DNA of 64,000 bases, from positions 1,699,501 through 1,763,500 of the forward strand of contig NC_017095.1 in the NCBI RefSeq assembly GCF_000235405.2. Reading direction: 5' to 3'. The position numbers and the translations under genes were made by a program. Below the pieces are notes generated by a model. That model saw only the letters and a program-made list of their open reading frames with translations. It searched no databases and was not told the DNA's origin. This stretch comes from Fervidobacterium pennivorans DSM 9078 (GTDB taxonomy: Bacteria; Thermotogota; Thermotogae; Thermotogales; Fervidobacteriaceae). Shown here one piece after another: positions 52,633-61,426 of this stretch. Position 1 is the first letter of the stretch. Each line of letters begins with the position of its first letter.

Positions 52633-53679
52633 TGTAGTGATGAAAGAGTGTAAGTGTGAAAGAATGAGATTGATATTACCATTGTGCGTTTTCCAAAGAT
52701 TCTTCACTACACAAAATCCTTGAATATATTTCGCTAAATTCTTCGTATTCTTCAGCCCTCGCTTGAGTCGGAAAAAGTCTTTCAACAATGAAAACTTAGA
52801 TTCACATTGATTGTTTTTACCGAGCGGTACCACTACGTGATTGATATTTCTGAACAACAGCTTTACTGCACTTTCATATGCACCAAGTCCATCAGTAATA
52901 AGTTCAATGTTTCTAGGTTTTGAATTACCAAAGAACTTCTCGAGCAATACTTTGACTTGTCCCATATCACGATACTTTGAGACATGCCAACAAAGAATTA
53001 AGTTAGTTTCGTGATCAACTAATAGCCAAACATAGTACTTTTGTTCTTTGAACACAAGAACAGTTTCATCAGCATGAACTGAGAAAACATTTTCGATGGT
53101 AAATGTTGGAAAAAGTACAGAGAATAAAGTACACAATTTAATAACCCATTTGTATATGGTGACATGAGATACTTTGATATTAAGAGAATGAGCAAGAGAG
53201 CGATAAGACATATTGTGTTTCATATACAAAACAAAAGCCTTTAAGACGAAAAAGATAGGGAAGCGGAAATATTTAAATTTCTCAGGAATAAGGGTGACTG
53301 GTTCGGGGAGGTTAAAAGGTACTCTATCTTTGGTACGACAAGCTCTACAACGGAAGACAACGAAAGAGCGACGGACTTTGTAAATTTGCATAGATTTACC
53401 ACAAGAAGTGCATTTGGGATAAGGGAAAGAGAAGTTTTTGCGTTTGTGAGAATGGGAGAGTTTGAAAGAATGATGGCAGAGTTTGCAAAGGAATTGTTGG
53501 TTACCGTATTTGTCATGACCGTTTTTGTATAAGCTGGTGGAACCGCATTTTGGACAAGAGAGCGTTGAGTTGTTCATATCGGGATACCTCCTTTGTCGAG
53601 AGTTGGTTGGGGGGTGTCCCCTCTTTATAAGGATAATGCGGTTTTTGGAAAGTTTCAATACTTTTAGTTAACATTATCT
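52619..53679 (-). mobile_element. Insertion sequence, about 1061 bp, DDE transposase
   Basis: One transposase gene fills the element. Ends are AGATAGTGTTAACT (52619-52632) and its near-inverse AGTTAACATTATCT (53666-53679). Both outside flanks read AAAAGC (52613-52618, 53680-53685), a 6-bp target duplication, perhaps 7 if a T is included. Matching ends and a whole gene point to a recent insertion. It lies between the cobalamin riboswitch and cobT, with the transposase pointing against the operon. Confidence 0.88.
52627..53577 (-). CDS. IS transposase (IS6-like DDE family)
   Basis: 316 residues from the ATG at 53577, behind AAAGGAGG. Two zinc-knuckle pairs open it (CPKCGS with CKLC; CTSCGK with CRAC), then a helix-turn-helix (SYRSLAHSLNIKVSHVTIYKW). 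The catalytic residues are Asp in HADETVLVF, Asp in LITDGLGAYESAV and Glu in NNQCESKFSLLKDFFR, the last preceding an Arg-Lys-rich helix. This is the IS6/IS240 pattern; a precise IS family needs a database. The stop overlaps the inverted repeat. Confidence 0.88.
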   Translation of the reverse strand: MNNSTLSCPKCGSTSLYKNGHDKYGNQQFLCKLCHHSFKLSHSHKRKNFSFPYPKCTSCGKSMQIYKVRRSFVVFRCRACRTKDRVPFNLPEPVTLIPEKFKYFRFPIFFVLKAFVLYMKHNMSYRSLAHSLNIKVSHVTIYKWVIKLCTLFSVLFPTFTIENVFSVHADETVLVFKEQKYYVWLLVDHETNLILCWHVSKYRDMGQVKVLLEKFFGNSKPRNIELITDGLGAYESAVKLLFRNINHVVVPLGKNNQCESKFSLLKDFFRLKRGLKNTKNLAKYIQGFCVVKNLWKTHNGNINLILSHLHSFITTS

Positions 53680-53685
53680 AAAAGC
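53666..53685. repeat. Right end of IS: inverted repeat plus target repeat
   Basis: AGTTAACATTATCT (53666-53679) is the right inverted repeat, AAAAGC (53680-53685) the right target duplication. Only 17 bp separate it from the cobT start codon. Confidence 0.8.
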
Positions 53686-53702
53686 AAAAGGGGGGTTTAC
53701 GT

Positions 53703-54746
53703 ATGGAAAAAGGAATGTTTGAAAACGTTTTGAAAGACAGTATCATGAGACGTCTGAACAATTTGACAAAACCTATTGGTAGCCTTGGATACTTGGAAAA
53801 AATCGCTTTGAAGATGGGACTAATCCAGAACAAAGTAATACCAGACCTTCCGAAGGTTAAAAGAATTTATGTTTTTGCTGCCGACCATGGTGTGGTAGAA
53901 CAGGGGGTTTCTGCTTATCCAAAACAAGTTACATACCAAATGGTTCTGAATTTTCTTAACGGCGGTGCGGCCATAAACGTATTTGGTAGACATGTTGGAG
54001 CGGATGTTTACGTGGTTGATGCCGGAGTCGATGGAGACTTTGAATTCACACATCCAAATTTAATCAATGCAAAAATTGGTTATGGTACAGCCGATTTTAC
54101 AAAAGGTCCTGCAATGACAAGAACGCAAGCAATTGAGTGTATTGAAAAAGGAAAAGAGATAGCGAAGAAAGCGATAGAAGAAGGTACAGACCTTCTTGTT
54201 TTAGGTGATATGGGGATTGGTAATACTACAACTGCAACGGCTATTTCTGTAGCATTTGGATTTGATATAGACGAGATTCTGGACATAGGTACTCCTATCG
54301 ATAACGATACATTAGAAAGAAAGCGTCAAGCTGTAGAAAAAGCTATAGAAATAAATAAACCCAATGCCGATGATCCTATTGATGTACTCGAGAAAGTCGG
54401 AGGTTTTTGTATTGGTCAGATGGCAGGATTTATAATTGAGGCAACAAGCAGACATATTCCGGTCGTCGTAGATGGTTTTCCGACAACTGCAGCACTTTTG
54501 CTAGCTTGGAAGCTTGAACCTAGTGTGCTTGATTTTGTTTTCGCTGGTCACAAATCTAAGGTGAAAGGGCACAAGGTTTTACTTGATGCTATGAACCTTA
54601 GACCAATTCTTGACTTAGATATGAGGCTTGGAGAAGGAACTGGTGGAGCTTTGGCAATTTCTATTATAGAAGCGGCAATAAAGATGATACGAGAAATGGC
54701 GACATTCGACGATGCGGGTGTATCGAAAGGAAGTGATTCAGTTTGA
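53703..54746 (+). CDS. cobT: Nicotinate-nucleotide-dimethylbenzimidazole phosphoribosyltransferase
   Basis: Activates the lower-ligand base for cobamide assembly by forming alpha-ribazole phosphate. The 347 residues include LTKPIGSLGYLEKIALKMG, AADHGVVEQGVSAYP, the phosphate loop LLVLGDMGIGNTTTATAI, and the catalytic Glu in RLGEGTGGALAI. ATG with GGGGG in front. It is the first gene of the cob operon, overlapping cobU by 4 bp. The IS right end lies just before it. Confidence 0.96.
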   Translation: MEKGMFENVLKDSIMRRLNNLTKPIGSLGYLEKIALKMGLIQNKVIPDLPKVKRIYVFAADHGVVEQGVSAYPKQVTYQMVLNFLNGGAAINVFGRHVGADVYVVDAGVDGDFEFTHPNLINAKIGYGTADFTKGPAMTRTQAIECIEKGKEIAKKAIEEGTDLLVLGDMGIGNTTTATAISVAFGFDIDEILDIGTPIDNDTLERKRQAVEKAIEINKPNADDPIDVLEKVGGFCIGQMAGFIIEATSRHIPVVVDGFPTTAALLLAWKLEPSVLDFVFAGHKSKVKGHKVLLDAMNLRPILDLDMRLGEGTGGALAISIIEAAIKMIREMATFDDAGVSKGSDSV

Positions 54747-55240
54747 TACTTATAACTGGTGGAATGAAATCAGGTAAGAGTACGTTTGCACTAAACATGG
54801 CTTTAAAATACACCAAACGAGCTTTTCTAGCAACTGGTGTTCCGTTTGATGAAGAAATGAGGTTGAGAATAGAAAAGCATAAAGCGGAAAGAAAGGAGCT
54901 TTTCGATACTTTCGAAGAACCTGTCAATGTGACGGAAGTTCTCAAAAATATAGATAACAACTACGATGTTATCCTTTTTGAATGCCTTACAACCTACCTT
55001 GGCAACCTTTATTATTATCGACTTGATGTTCAGGAGCGTATTGATGGGCTCGTTGATGTTCTAAGCAATATGAGTAGTGATGTTATCGTAGTCACCAATG
55101 AAGTTGGTTGGGGAATTATACCTGAGAATCCAATAGCCAGGCAGTATGCCGAAATACTTGGAAAAACTAATACGCGACTAGCTAAGCTCGCAAAAGAAGT
55201 TTATCTTGTTGTCTCCGGAATAGGAGTGCGTATTAAATGA
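54743..55240 (+). CDS. cobU: Adenosylcobinamide kinase/guanylyltransferase
   Basis: Phosphorylates cobinamide and adds GMP. P-loop TGGMKSGKSTFAL, guanylylated His in LRIEKHKAERKELFDTFEEP, and VILFECLTTYLGNL are diagnostic. 165 residues, TTG start, overlapping both neighbours. Confidence 0.95.
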   Translation: MILITGGMKSGKSTFALNMALKYTKRAFLATGVPFDEEMRLRIEKHKAERKELFDTFEEPVNVTEVLKNIDNNYDVILFECLTTYLGNLYYYRLDVQERIDGLVDVLSNMSSDVIVVTNEVGWGIIPENPIARQYAEILGKTNTRLAKLAKEVYLVVSGIGVRIK

Positions 55241-55914
55241 GCCAACTATTAGGTACAACATCTTGGGTCATACCTGGCACTTATTACGAAAACGTTGAGT
55301 ATATAACTCGAAAGTTTCGTAACTTTGAATTCATTGAGCTACTTGTTTACACTTGGGATGATGATACTTACAGGTTATTTGAGCAAGAAAAGGAGCATTT
55401 ACGCAAAATTGCACTCGAAAGACAAATTAAATATACTGTCCATCTTCCAACAGATAACATTACGAACGTTTTAAATGCATTTAAATACCTTGAGATGAAC
55501 TTGGATATAGTAAATTATGTGCTACATCCTTTTGAAGATTGCACGGAAAAGGATAAGAAATTATTCCGCGCTCTTTTGTCACATCCAAAGATTTCTATTG
55601 AAAATCTAAAAGAGCGAGTATTTAATCATTTACGAACAGTCTTTGACGTAGGGCACCATATTCTAGGAGCCAAAGTGGAAAACAGCTTCATTGATAACAT
55701 TGTCGAAATCCATATGATGGGCGTTATTGAGGGAAAAGACCACCAAAAACTTGATTTGGAAACACTTGACAAAGTTTACCAAATACTTTCAGGTAGGCTT
55801 TTCACGGTGGAGTATCTTTGTTTTGAAATATTTGATGAAGACGAATTGGAGCAGTCCTTAGAATTGTGGGAGGAATTCAAAGACAAAATTTATAACACTG
55901 GGAGCATTGAATAA
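55237..55914 (+). CDS. cbiR: Cobamide-remodelling phosphodiesterase CbiR
   Basis: AP-endonuclease-2-type TIM barrel, 225 residues. Metal-binding candidates are the His in YTVHLPTDN, Glu in ISIENLKER, Asp/His in TVFDVGHHI, His in VEIHMMGVIEGKDHQKL and Glu near the end. CbiR splits the nucleotide loop from imported cobamides, so that the lower ligand can be replaced. The position between cobU and cobS supports this strongly. Other sugar-phosphate isomerase-like barrels share the fold. Overlaps cobU (4 bp). Confidence 0.8.
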   Translation: MSQLLGTTSWVIPGTYYENVEYITRKFRNFEFIELLVYTWDDDTYRLFEQEKEHLRKIALERQIKYTVHLPTDNITNVLNAFKYLEMNLDIVNYVLHPFEDCTEKDKKLFRALLSHPKISIENLKERVFNHLRTVFDVGHHILGAKVENSFIDNIVEIHMMGVIEGKDHQKLDLETLDKVYQILSGRLFTVEYLCFEIFDEDELEQSLELWEEFKDKIYNTGSIE

Positions 55915-55915
55915 C

Positions 55916-56665
55916 ATGTGGAAAGAAGTCCTTACTGACTTTTTACTTACTTTATCATTTATCTCAAGGCTACCTGTCAAGATTAAAAATATTGACGAAT
56001 GGGAAAAAAGAATAAAACGAATTCCCGTATATTTTCCCGTGATTGGATACATCCCTGGTACTATTTATTCCATTGGAGTTTTATTGGCTCATTCCTTGAG
56101 TAATTACAAATTGCTTTTCATTTTCGGAGCGATGGCTATTGGATACTATTTCTTTGACCTCTTCCATTTCGATGGTCTTCTTGATATGTTCGACGGCTTT
56201 TTAAACCAGTCAAACAAAGAACGCAGACTTGAGATAATGTCCAAAGGTAATGTTGGACCATTCGCTGTCTTTTATGGCATGCTCCACATCTTGCTCTTTT
56301 ACCAACTCATGTCAACACTAAACTGGCAAGCATTCCTTTTTGCCTCTGTTTTTGGAAGATATGAAATGGCACTTTTGCTCACCTTTTCGAAACCTGCCAA
56401 ACCAAAAGGATTGGGTGCTATGCTCTTTCCATACAACAAGCGATACACAGCATATTCGATGATTTTCCTGATACCGTTACTTTTCATTAGCCCGCTAATG
56501 TTTTTTATTTCTCTCGCTTTAACCATAACCACGGCATACTTAATCTCCAGAGTTTCGGAAATTAAAATCGGTGGAATCACAGGTGATGTGCTTGGTGGGA
56601 GTTGTTTAATATCCCAAATGGTAGTCTTATTAGCATTTTATATATTCCATGCCTTTGGAAGGTGA
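55916..56665 (+). CDS. cobS: Adenosylcobinamide-GDP ribazoletransferase
   Basis: Membrane enzyme joining adenosylcobinamide-GDP and alpha-ribazole (phosphate) to cobamide. LSFISRLPVKI, YFFDLFHFDGLLDMFDGFLNQ (acidic catalytic patch) and MSKGNVGPFAVFYG are typical. 249 residues with about six membrane segments. I chose the ATG at 55916 over the TTG at 55907 because of GGGAG spacing. Confidence 0.93.
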   Translation: MWKEVLTDFLLTLSFISRLPVKIKNIDEWEKRIKRIPVYFPVIGYIPGTIYSIGVLLAHSLSNYKLLFIFGAMAIGYYFFDLFHFDGLLDMFDGFLNQSNKERRLEIMSKGNVGPFAVFYGMLHILLFYQLMSTLNWQAFLFASVFGRYEMALLLTFSKPAKPKGLGAMLFPYNKRYTAYSMIFLIPLLFISPLMFFISLALTITTAYLISRVSEIKIGGITGDVLGGSCLISQMVVLLAFYIFHAFGR

Positions 56666-56669
56666 GAAG

Positions 56670-57509
56670 ATGTATTTAATGGTTGCAGGTACAATGTCGA
56701 ACGTTGGAAAATCAACGTTAGTAATGGCTTTGTGCAGATACTTTACAAGAAAAGGTCTAAACGTAGCACCTTTCAAATCCCAAAATATGTCAAGAAAGTT
56801 TATCAACATCCAAAACGGGAAAGGGAAAATAGCGATAGCCCAGTATGTTCAAGCAATTGCATGCGAAAAAGAACCTACCATGGAATTCAATCCGATATTG
56901 ATAGTCCCAAAAGAAGGAAAAACACAGGTTTATTTCATGGGTGAATTCATCGACTACTTAACATCTGAGCGTTACATGTTTGATTCAAAAGAAAAATTGT
57001 TTGCGCAAATCAGAGACATGCTTGAGAAATTGTCGAAAAACCATGATTTAGTAATCATCGAAGGAGCAGGTGCGTTCGTTGAACCGAACCTCAAAGACTC
57101 AGAGATAGTAAACCTTCGAGTTGCAAAGAGTGTTGGTGCGCAAGTTATTCTTGTTTCGGACATCTCAAGGGGTGGAGCATTCGCACAAGTTGCAGGTACC
57201 ATCGAACTGATGGATAACAAAGAACGAAAACTTTTAAAGGGCTTTGTATTCACCAAATTCCATGGTGACAAATCACTTCTGAAAGACGCCCCACAAATAC
57301 TTGCTAAAAGATATTCCATCGAATATCTTGGAACAATACCTTACTTTGAAAACAAAATTCCAGACGAAGATTTGTTGACCAAAAAAGAAGGGGAAATCGC
57401 TTTGGATGATAAAGCGCAAATTATCAAAGAAATCGATAGAATAACAGACTTCATTATTGAACATATCGACATATCGAAAATTGAACGCATCATTTCTGAA
57501 GGGATGTAA
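56670..57509 (+). CDS. CobQ/CbiP-like ATPase domain without glutaminase
   Basis: 279 residues from the ATG at 56670, behind AAGGTGAG. It matches the N-terminal synthetase half of cobyric acid synthase: the P-loop VAGTMSNVGKSTLVMALCR, APFKSQNMSRKF, QYVQAIACEKEPTMEFNPIL, VIIEGAGAFVEPNL and DISRGGAFAQVAGT. Normal CbiP has about 490 residues with a C-terminal class I glutaminase; here that half is absent, and the next gene is cbiB. The C-terminus ends cleanly in a helix, so this is not a fresh truncation. It may use free ammonia, or do a different job in salvage. Confidence 0.82.
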   Translation: MYLMVAGTMSNVGKSTLVMALCRYFTRKGLNVAPFKSQNMSRKFINIQNGKGKIAIAQYVQAIACEKEPTMEFNPILIVPKEGKTQVYFMGEFIDYLTSERYMFDSKEKLFAQIRDMLEKLSKNHDLVIIEGAGAFVEPNLKDSEIVNLRVAKSVGAQVILVSDISRGGAFAQVAGTIELMDNKERKLLKGFVFTKFHGDKSLLKDAPQILAKRYSIEYLGTIPYFENKIPDEDLLTKKEGEIALDDKAQIIKEIDRITDFIIEHIDISKIERIISEGM

Positions 57510-57515
57510 AAATAA

Positions 57516-58433
57516 ATGTTGGATACAATTTTTCTTTCTGGAGAGCTTTTTGCTTTACTTTTTGCCATAGTATACGATTTACTTTTCGGTGAATACCCTT
57601 CTCAAATTCACCCTGTTGTTTACATGGGATTCGTTGGTAAATGGCTTGACAAAAAACTCAACAAACCTGAAAAAAGTAACTTCCTTAGGTTTATTTTTGG
57701 CATGATAGCGCAGACTATTGAAATTGTGCTTTTTCTGGTGATAAGCTTATCACTCATGGTTATATCAAAAAGTGACAACAAAATTTCGCGAATCTTAGGT
57801 TTTTTGGGTTCAATTTACTTACTAAAATCTACATTTTCTATCCGGAGCTTGTATGAGCATGTTGCAAGATGTTACACAGATGACGTAGAACTCTTGAGGA
57901 AGAACGTTTCGCTTATTGTTTCTCGGGATGTATCAAAGCTTGATAAAGCTCACCTTTACTCTGCTGCAATAGAGAGCTTGGCAGAGAACATCTCAGATAG
58001 CATAACCGGTCCGTTGTTTTATTATTCGCTCTTTGGACTTCCCGGTGCAGTTATCTACAGGGTAGTCAACACTTACGATGCGCTCTTTGGCTACAGGAAT
58101 GAGAAATACGAGTGGTTTGGAAAATCTTCAGCAAGGTTCGATGATTTATTAAACATCGTACCTTCAAGGATTACGGCTTTTGTGATTTCACTCTTCAGTC
58201 CTATCAGTTCCTGGAAATACATCTTAAAATACGGAGCAATAAAGATTAACGCGATGTATCCGATGAGTGCTTTTGCGGGAGTCTTAAAAGTGGGGATTGA
58301 AAAAATAGGATACTACAAACTTGAGGGAAAAATACCAGAAAAGGAAGATGTCAAAAAAGCACTTAAATTGTATAAAAAGGTCACTGCGATTATCTTACTC
58401 ATAATAATAACGCTAACGGTGGTGGTGAAATGA
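57516..58433 (+). CDS. cbiB: Adenosylcobinamide-phosphate synthase CbiB
   Basis: Membrane enzyme attaching the aminopropanol (phosphate) arm to cobyric acid. YDLLFGEYPSQIHPVVYMG, SAAIESLAENISDSITGPLFYY and AVIYRVVNTYDALFGYRNEKYEWFG are diagnostic. 305 residues, 4-5 membrane segments. ATG 6 bp after the CbiP-like gene. Confidence 0.93.
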   Translation: MLDTIFLSGELFALLFAIVYDLLFGEYPSQIHPVVYMGFVGKWLDKKLNKPEKSNFLRFIFGMIAQTIEIVLFLVISLSLMVISKSDNKISRILGFLGSIYLLKSTFSIRSLYEHVARCYTDDVELLRKNVSLIVSRDVSKLDKAHLYSAAIESLAENISDSITGPLFYYSLFGLPGAVIYRVVNTYDALFGYRNEKYEWFGKSSARFDDLLNIVPSRITAFVISLFSPISSWKYILKYGAIKINAMYPMSAFAGVLKVGIEKIGYYKLEGKIPEKEDVKKALKLYKKVTAIILLIIITLTVVVK

Positions 58434-58434
58434 A

Positions 58435-59484
58435 TTGAAAGGCGCAAATAACTTTCGCAAGTTTCATGGCGGTATAAAAGATGAAGATATCTTAGATTTC
58501 TCAATTTCTGTGAACCCGTTTGTTCCTGGATTTATACTTCAAGTGCTGAGGAAGAAACTACAAAACCTAAGAAGATACACATACATTGAATGGGTTGAAG
58601 AGCTGTTCAGAAAATACTTTGGAAGCAACTGTGTAATCGTTGGTGGTGCAACCGAGGCGTTTCATATACTTGGTTGGACATTGATGGAAGACGCACATGT
58701 GATAATCCCTACTCCGAATTACACGGAATACGAAAGAGTTGCAACATTCAAAGCAAAGGAGATTATAAAAGTTAATTACGTTGAAGCAAAAGAAATTGAG
58801 CTTGATATTTTAAAAAATGTTTTAGAAACTACAGCAACTAAATTAAAAAAGCACAAGAAAATAATTGTGATTACAGGAAACCCGAACAACCCAACAGGTA
58901 TATACAAAGATTACTCTAATTTACTCGATTGGTCACTAAACAGATATGGAACCGATGTAATATTTATTATCGACGAAGCGTTTATAGACTTTGTGCCCGA
59001 AAAAATGAGAGCAGAATTGGATGAAAAGATATATCCGAACTTAATTTTAGTCCGAAGTTTCACGAAAATTCTGGGATTGCCTGGTGTGAGGGTTGGATAT
59101 GTGAAATCATCACAGTTTAAAGGATTATTTGAGAAATACCGAATGCCGTGGGCGATAGGCGGAGATGGATATACTCTTTTGGAAGCGATAGTGGAAAATA
59201 AACAAAACTACGAATACTTTGTGAGACAAACTCAACAATATTTTGCTGAGCAAAGAGAAAGATTTTCTGAATTTATTTATTACCCATCACTCACAAATTA
59301 CATCGTTGCCAAAGTAGGTGATGTGAAAAAATTCATCGCCAAGCTGAACAAAGAACGCATGCACGCAAGGGAGATGTTCGATTTTGGAATAAATGATAGT
59401 GTCAGAATTGGACTTAAAAAGCCAGAAGATAACGAAAAGATGTTGGATTTTCTTATACTTTGGACAAAGGAGATGAAAGGATGA
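58435..59484 (+). CDS. cobD: L-threonine-O-3-phosphate decarboxylase CobD
   Basis: PLP enzyme making aminopropanol phosphate for the cobamide side arm; related to histidinol-phosphate aminotransferase. FHGGIKDEDILDFSISVNPF at the start, VITGNPNNPTGIY, FIIDEAFIDFVPE and the PLP Lys in RSFTKILGLPGVRVGY are present. 349 residues, TTG start. The cob operon context decides between CobD and HisC. Confidence 0.9.
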   Translation: MKGANNFRKFHGGIKDEDILDFSISVNPFVPGFILQVLRKKLQNLRRYTYIEWVEELFRKYFGSNCVIVGGATEAFHILGWTLMEDAHVIIPTPNYTEYERVATFKAKEIIKVNYVEAKEIELDILKNVLETTATKLKKHKKIIVITGNPNNPTGIYKDYSNLLDWSLNRYGTDVIFIIDEAFIDFVPEKMRAELDEKIYPNLILVRSFTKILGLPGVRVGYVKSSQFKGLFEKYRMPWAIGGDGYTLLEAIVENKQNYEYFVRQTQQYFAEQRERFSEFIYYPSLTNYIVAKVGDVKKFIAKLNKERMHAREMFDFGINDSVRIGLKKPEDNEKMLDFLILWTKEMKG

Positions 59485-60017
59485 ATAAATCTGTAGAACC
59501 AGACCAAAAAGGCTATATCCACGTTTACACAGGTAATGGTAAGGGAAAAACAACAGCAGCTTTCGGTTTAGCGTTGAGAGCGGTGTGCGCGGGTAAGAAA
59601 GTGTACATCGGGCAGTTTATAAAAGGCATGAAATACAGTGAACTCGATGCACCGAAATACCTGCCAAATTTGGTAATTGAACAATACGGACGAGATTGCT
59701 TTATTTTTAACTCACCTACCGAAGAAGATATCAGATTGGCAAAGCAGGGACTTGAAAAGATAGCACAAATTATCTTTTCTGGCGAATACGACGTAGTCGT
59801 TATGGACGAAGTGAACGTTGCAGTTTACTACAAACTCTTCCAGCCAGCAGATGTGGTAGAAATTTTGAAAAACAAGCCAGAACATGTGGAAATCATTCTA
59901 ACTGGTAGATACGCTCCCCAAGAATTCATCGATATTGCAGACTTGGTAACCGAAATGAGAGAAATCAAACATTATTACCAAAAAGGTGTTCTTGCAAGGG
60001 AAGGGATTGAATATTGA
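59481..60017 (+). CDS. cobO: Corrinoid adenosyltransferase (CobA/CobO type)
   Basis: Adds the adenosyl group to cob(I)alamin or precursors. P-loop GNGKGKTTAAFGLALRAV, YIGQFIKGMKYSELDA, VVMDEVNVAVYYKLF and LTGRYAPQEFIDIADLVTEM fit the family. 178 residues from the ATG at 59481, which shares four bases with the cobD stop. Last gene of the cob operon. Confidence 0.95.
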   Translation: MNKSVEPDQKGYIHVYTGNGKGKTTAAFGLALRAVCAGKKVYIGQFIKGMKYSELDAPKYLPNLVIEQYGRDCFIFNSPTEEDIRLAKQGLEKIAQIIFSGEYDVVVMDEVNVAVYYKLFQPADVVEILKNKPEHVEIILTGRYAPQEFIDIADLVTEMREIKHYYQKGVLAREGIEY

Positions 60018-60029
60018 GCTATTAGGATT

Positions 60030-60239
60030 TCACAAGAAAGGATTATAAAACCTTCCATTGTTCACAAATACTCCAATAGCTATAGATATGAACAATATCA
60101 ATCCAGATATTCCAAGTGCAATATAGTCTTCAAACGTGAATTTCTTTGTAGTATACCATGTACGCTTTTTGTATTTGCCAAATCCTCTCAGATCCATTGC
60201 GTTACTTATCTTTTCAACACGCTCAAGGCTGGAGAAAAG
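60030..60239 (-). pseudogene. C-terminal relic of an EcfT-like gene
   Basis: About 69 codons remain open on the minus strand. They read LERVEKISNAMDLRGFGKY, the second coupling motif of EcfT/CbiQ proteins, then KKRTWYTTKKFTFEDY, a hydrophobic helix and NNGRFYNPF before a stop codon. The upstream part of the gene is missing and the frame is closed by TAA at about 60240. Next to a cobamide operon it may be what is left of a corrinoid or cobalt ECF transporter. In 60240-60445 I see no gene I can support. Confidence 0.68.
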
Positions 60240-60445
60240 TTAACGGGTCTACTCCAGAATTATTGGGTATTCTCAGAACATTTTCTTTTCCCTCGACCTT
60301 CTTTTTGTTCCTTTGAGATTACATACAGCAAACATTACCTCTTGTTTTCAAATCTTCATGTGGAAGGAAAGAAACAAACAAATGATTTATGTGCTATAAT
60401 TTGAATAAGACAGTTGTACAGGTACTGTTCAAAGGAAGGGAACGT

Positions 60446-61426
60446 ATGAGTAAGTTAACTATGATTAATTTTTTCCAAGATGAAATATTAAATTTCCCAA
60501 AAGCAAAGCCTTTTCTGAAATGGGCTGGCGGGAAGTCGCAGCTTATCGAGGAACTAGAAAAACGGCTTCCACAGCCGATATTGAGAAGCAAAACGATAGA
60601 TGTATATGTTGAACCTTTTGTTGGTGGAGGAGCCTTTTTCTTCTACTTGAAAAGTAACTACATAATCAAAAAGGCGTATCTTTTTGATATAAACAAAGAC
60701 CTTGTAATAGCATACAAAGTGGTGCAAATTTCTCCTCAAGCACTGGTAGAGCAACTCTATTCAATTGAAAAGAAATATTTTTCATTGTCGGAGAATGAAC
60801 AGAAAAAGTTTTACTATGAGATTAGGGATTTGTACAATATGCAGAAGAAAGAATTCGATTTTTCGAATTTTAACGAAGACTGGATAGTTCGTGCAGCCTA
60901 TATGATTTTTTTAAATAAGACGTGTTACAACGGTCTTTACAGACTGAATAAAAACGGAGAATTTAACGTACCGTACGGAAAATACAAAAATCCGAAGATA
61001 TGTGATGAAGAAAATCTTTTCGAAGTAAGTAAGGCTTTGCAAAACACGGAAATTATTTGTGCCGATTTTGAAGAAAGTAAAAGATATATTTCTAAAGGAA
61101 CACTTGTATATCTTGACCCTCCATACAGACCACTTTCGAAAACTTCAAACTTTACGAGTTATACAGAAGATGGATTTAGCGACGAAGACCAGATAAGACT
61201 TGCTAAGTATTTTAGAGAAATACACGAGCGAGGGGCTTATATCTTATTGAGTAATTCCGACCCGAAAAATTTTGACCCAAAGGATGATTTCTTTGAAAAA
61301 CTTTATGAAGGCTTTATTATAGAAAGAGTTCCTGCCAAAAGATTTATAAACAGTGATGCCAGAGGCAGAGGTTCTATAATGGAATTAATAATACGAAATT
61401 ATGAAGGTGGAATGGAAAATGGATAG
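60446..61426 (+). CDS. DNA adenine methyltransferase, D12 (Dam/DpnM) class
   Basis: N6-adenine methyltransferase, 326 residues from the ATG at 60446 behind AAAGGAAGGG. SAM motif PFLKWAGGKSQLI and EPFVGGGAFFFYL, catalytic motif LVYLDPPYRPLS. The overlapping next gene is a DpnII-type endonuclease, so the likely site is GATC. Its AT-rich coding resembles its neighbours, although RM genes are often transferred. Confidence 0.93.
   Translation: MSKLTMINFFQDEILNFPKAKPFLKWAGGKSQLIEELEKRLPQPILRSKTIDVYVEPFVGGGAFFFYLKSNYIIKKAYLFDINKDLVIAYKVVQISPQALVEQLYSIEKKYFSLSENEQKKFYYEIRDLYNMQKKEFDFSNFNEDWIVRAAYMIFLNKTCYNGLYRLNKNGEFNVPYGKYKNPKICDEENLFEVSKALQNTEIICADFEESKRYISKGTLVYLDPPYRPLSKTSNFTSYTEDGFSDEDQIRLAKYFREIHERGAYILLSNSDPKNFDPKDDFFEKLYEGFIIERVPAKRFINSDARGRGSIMELIIRNYEGGMENG

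Noticed and set aside
60240-60445. Further parts of the lost EcfT/EcfA genes
   Set aside because: Short open pieces exist on the minus strand, but none shows a Walker or EcfT motif.
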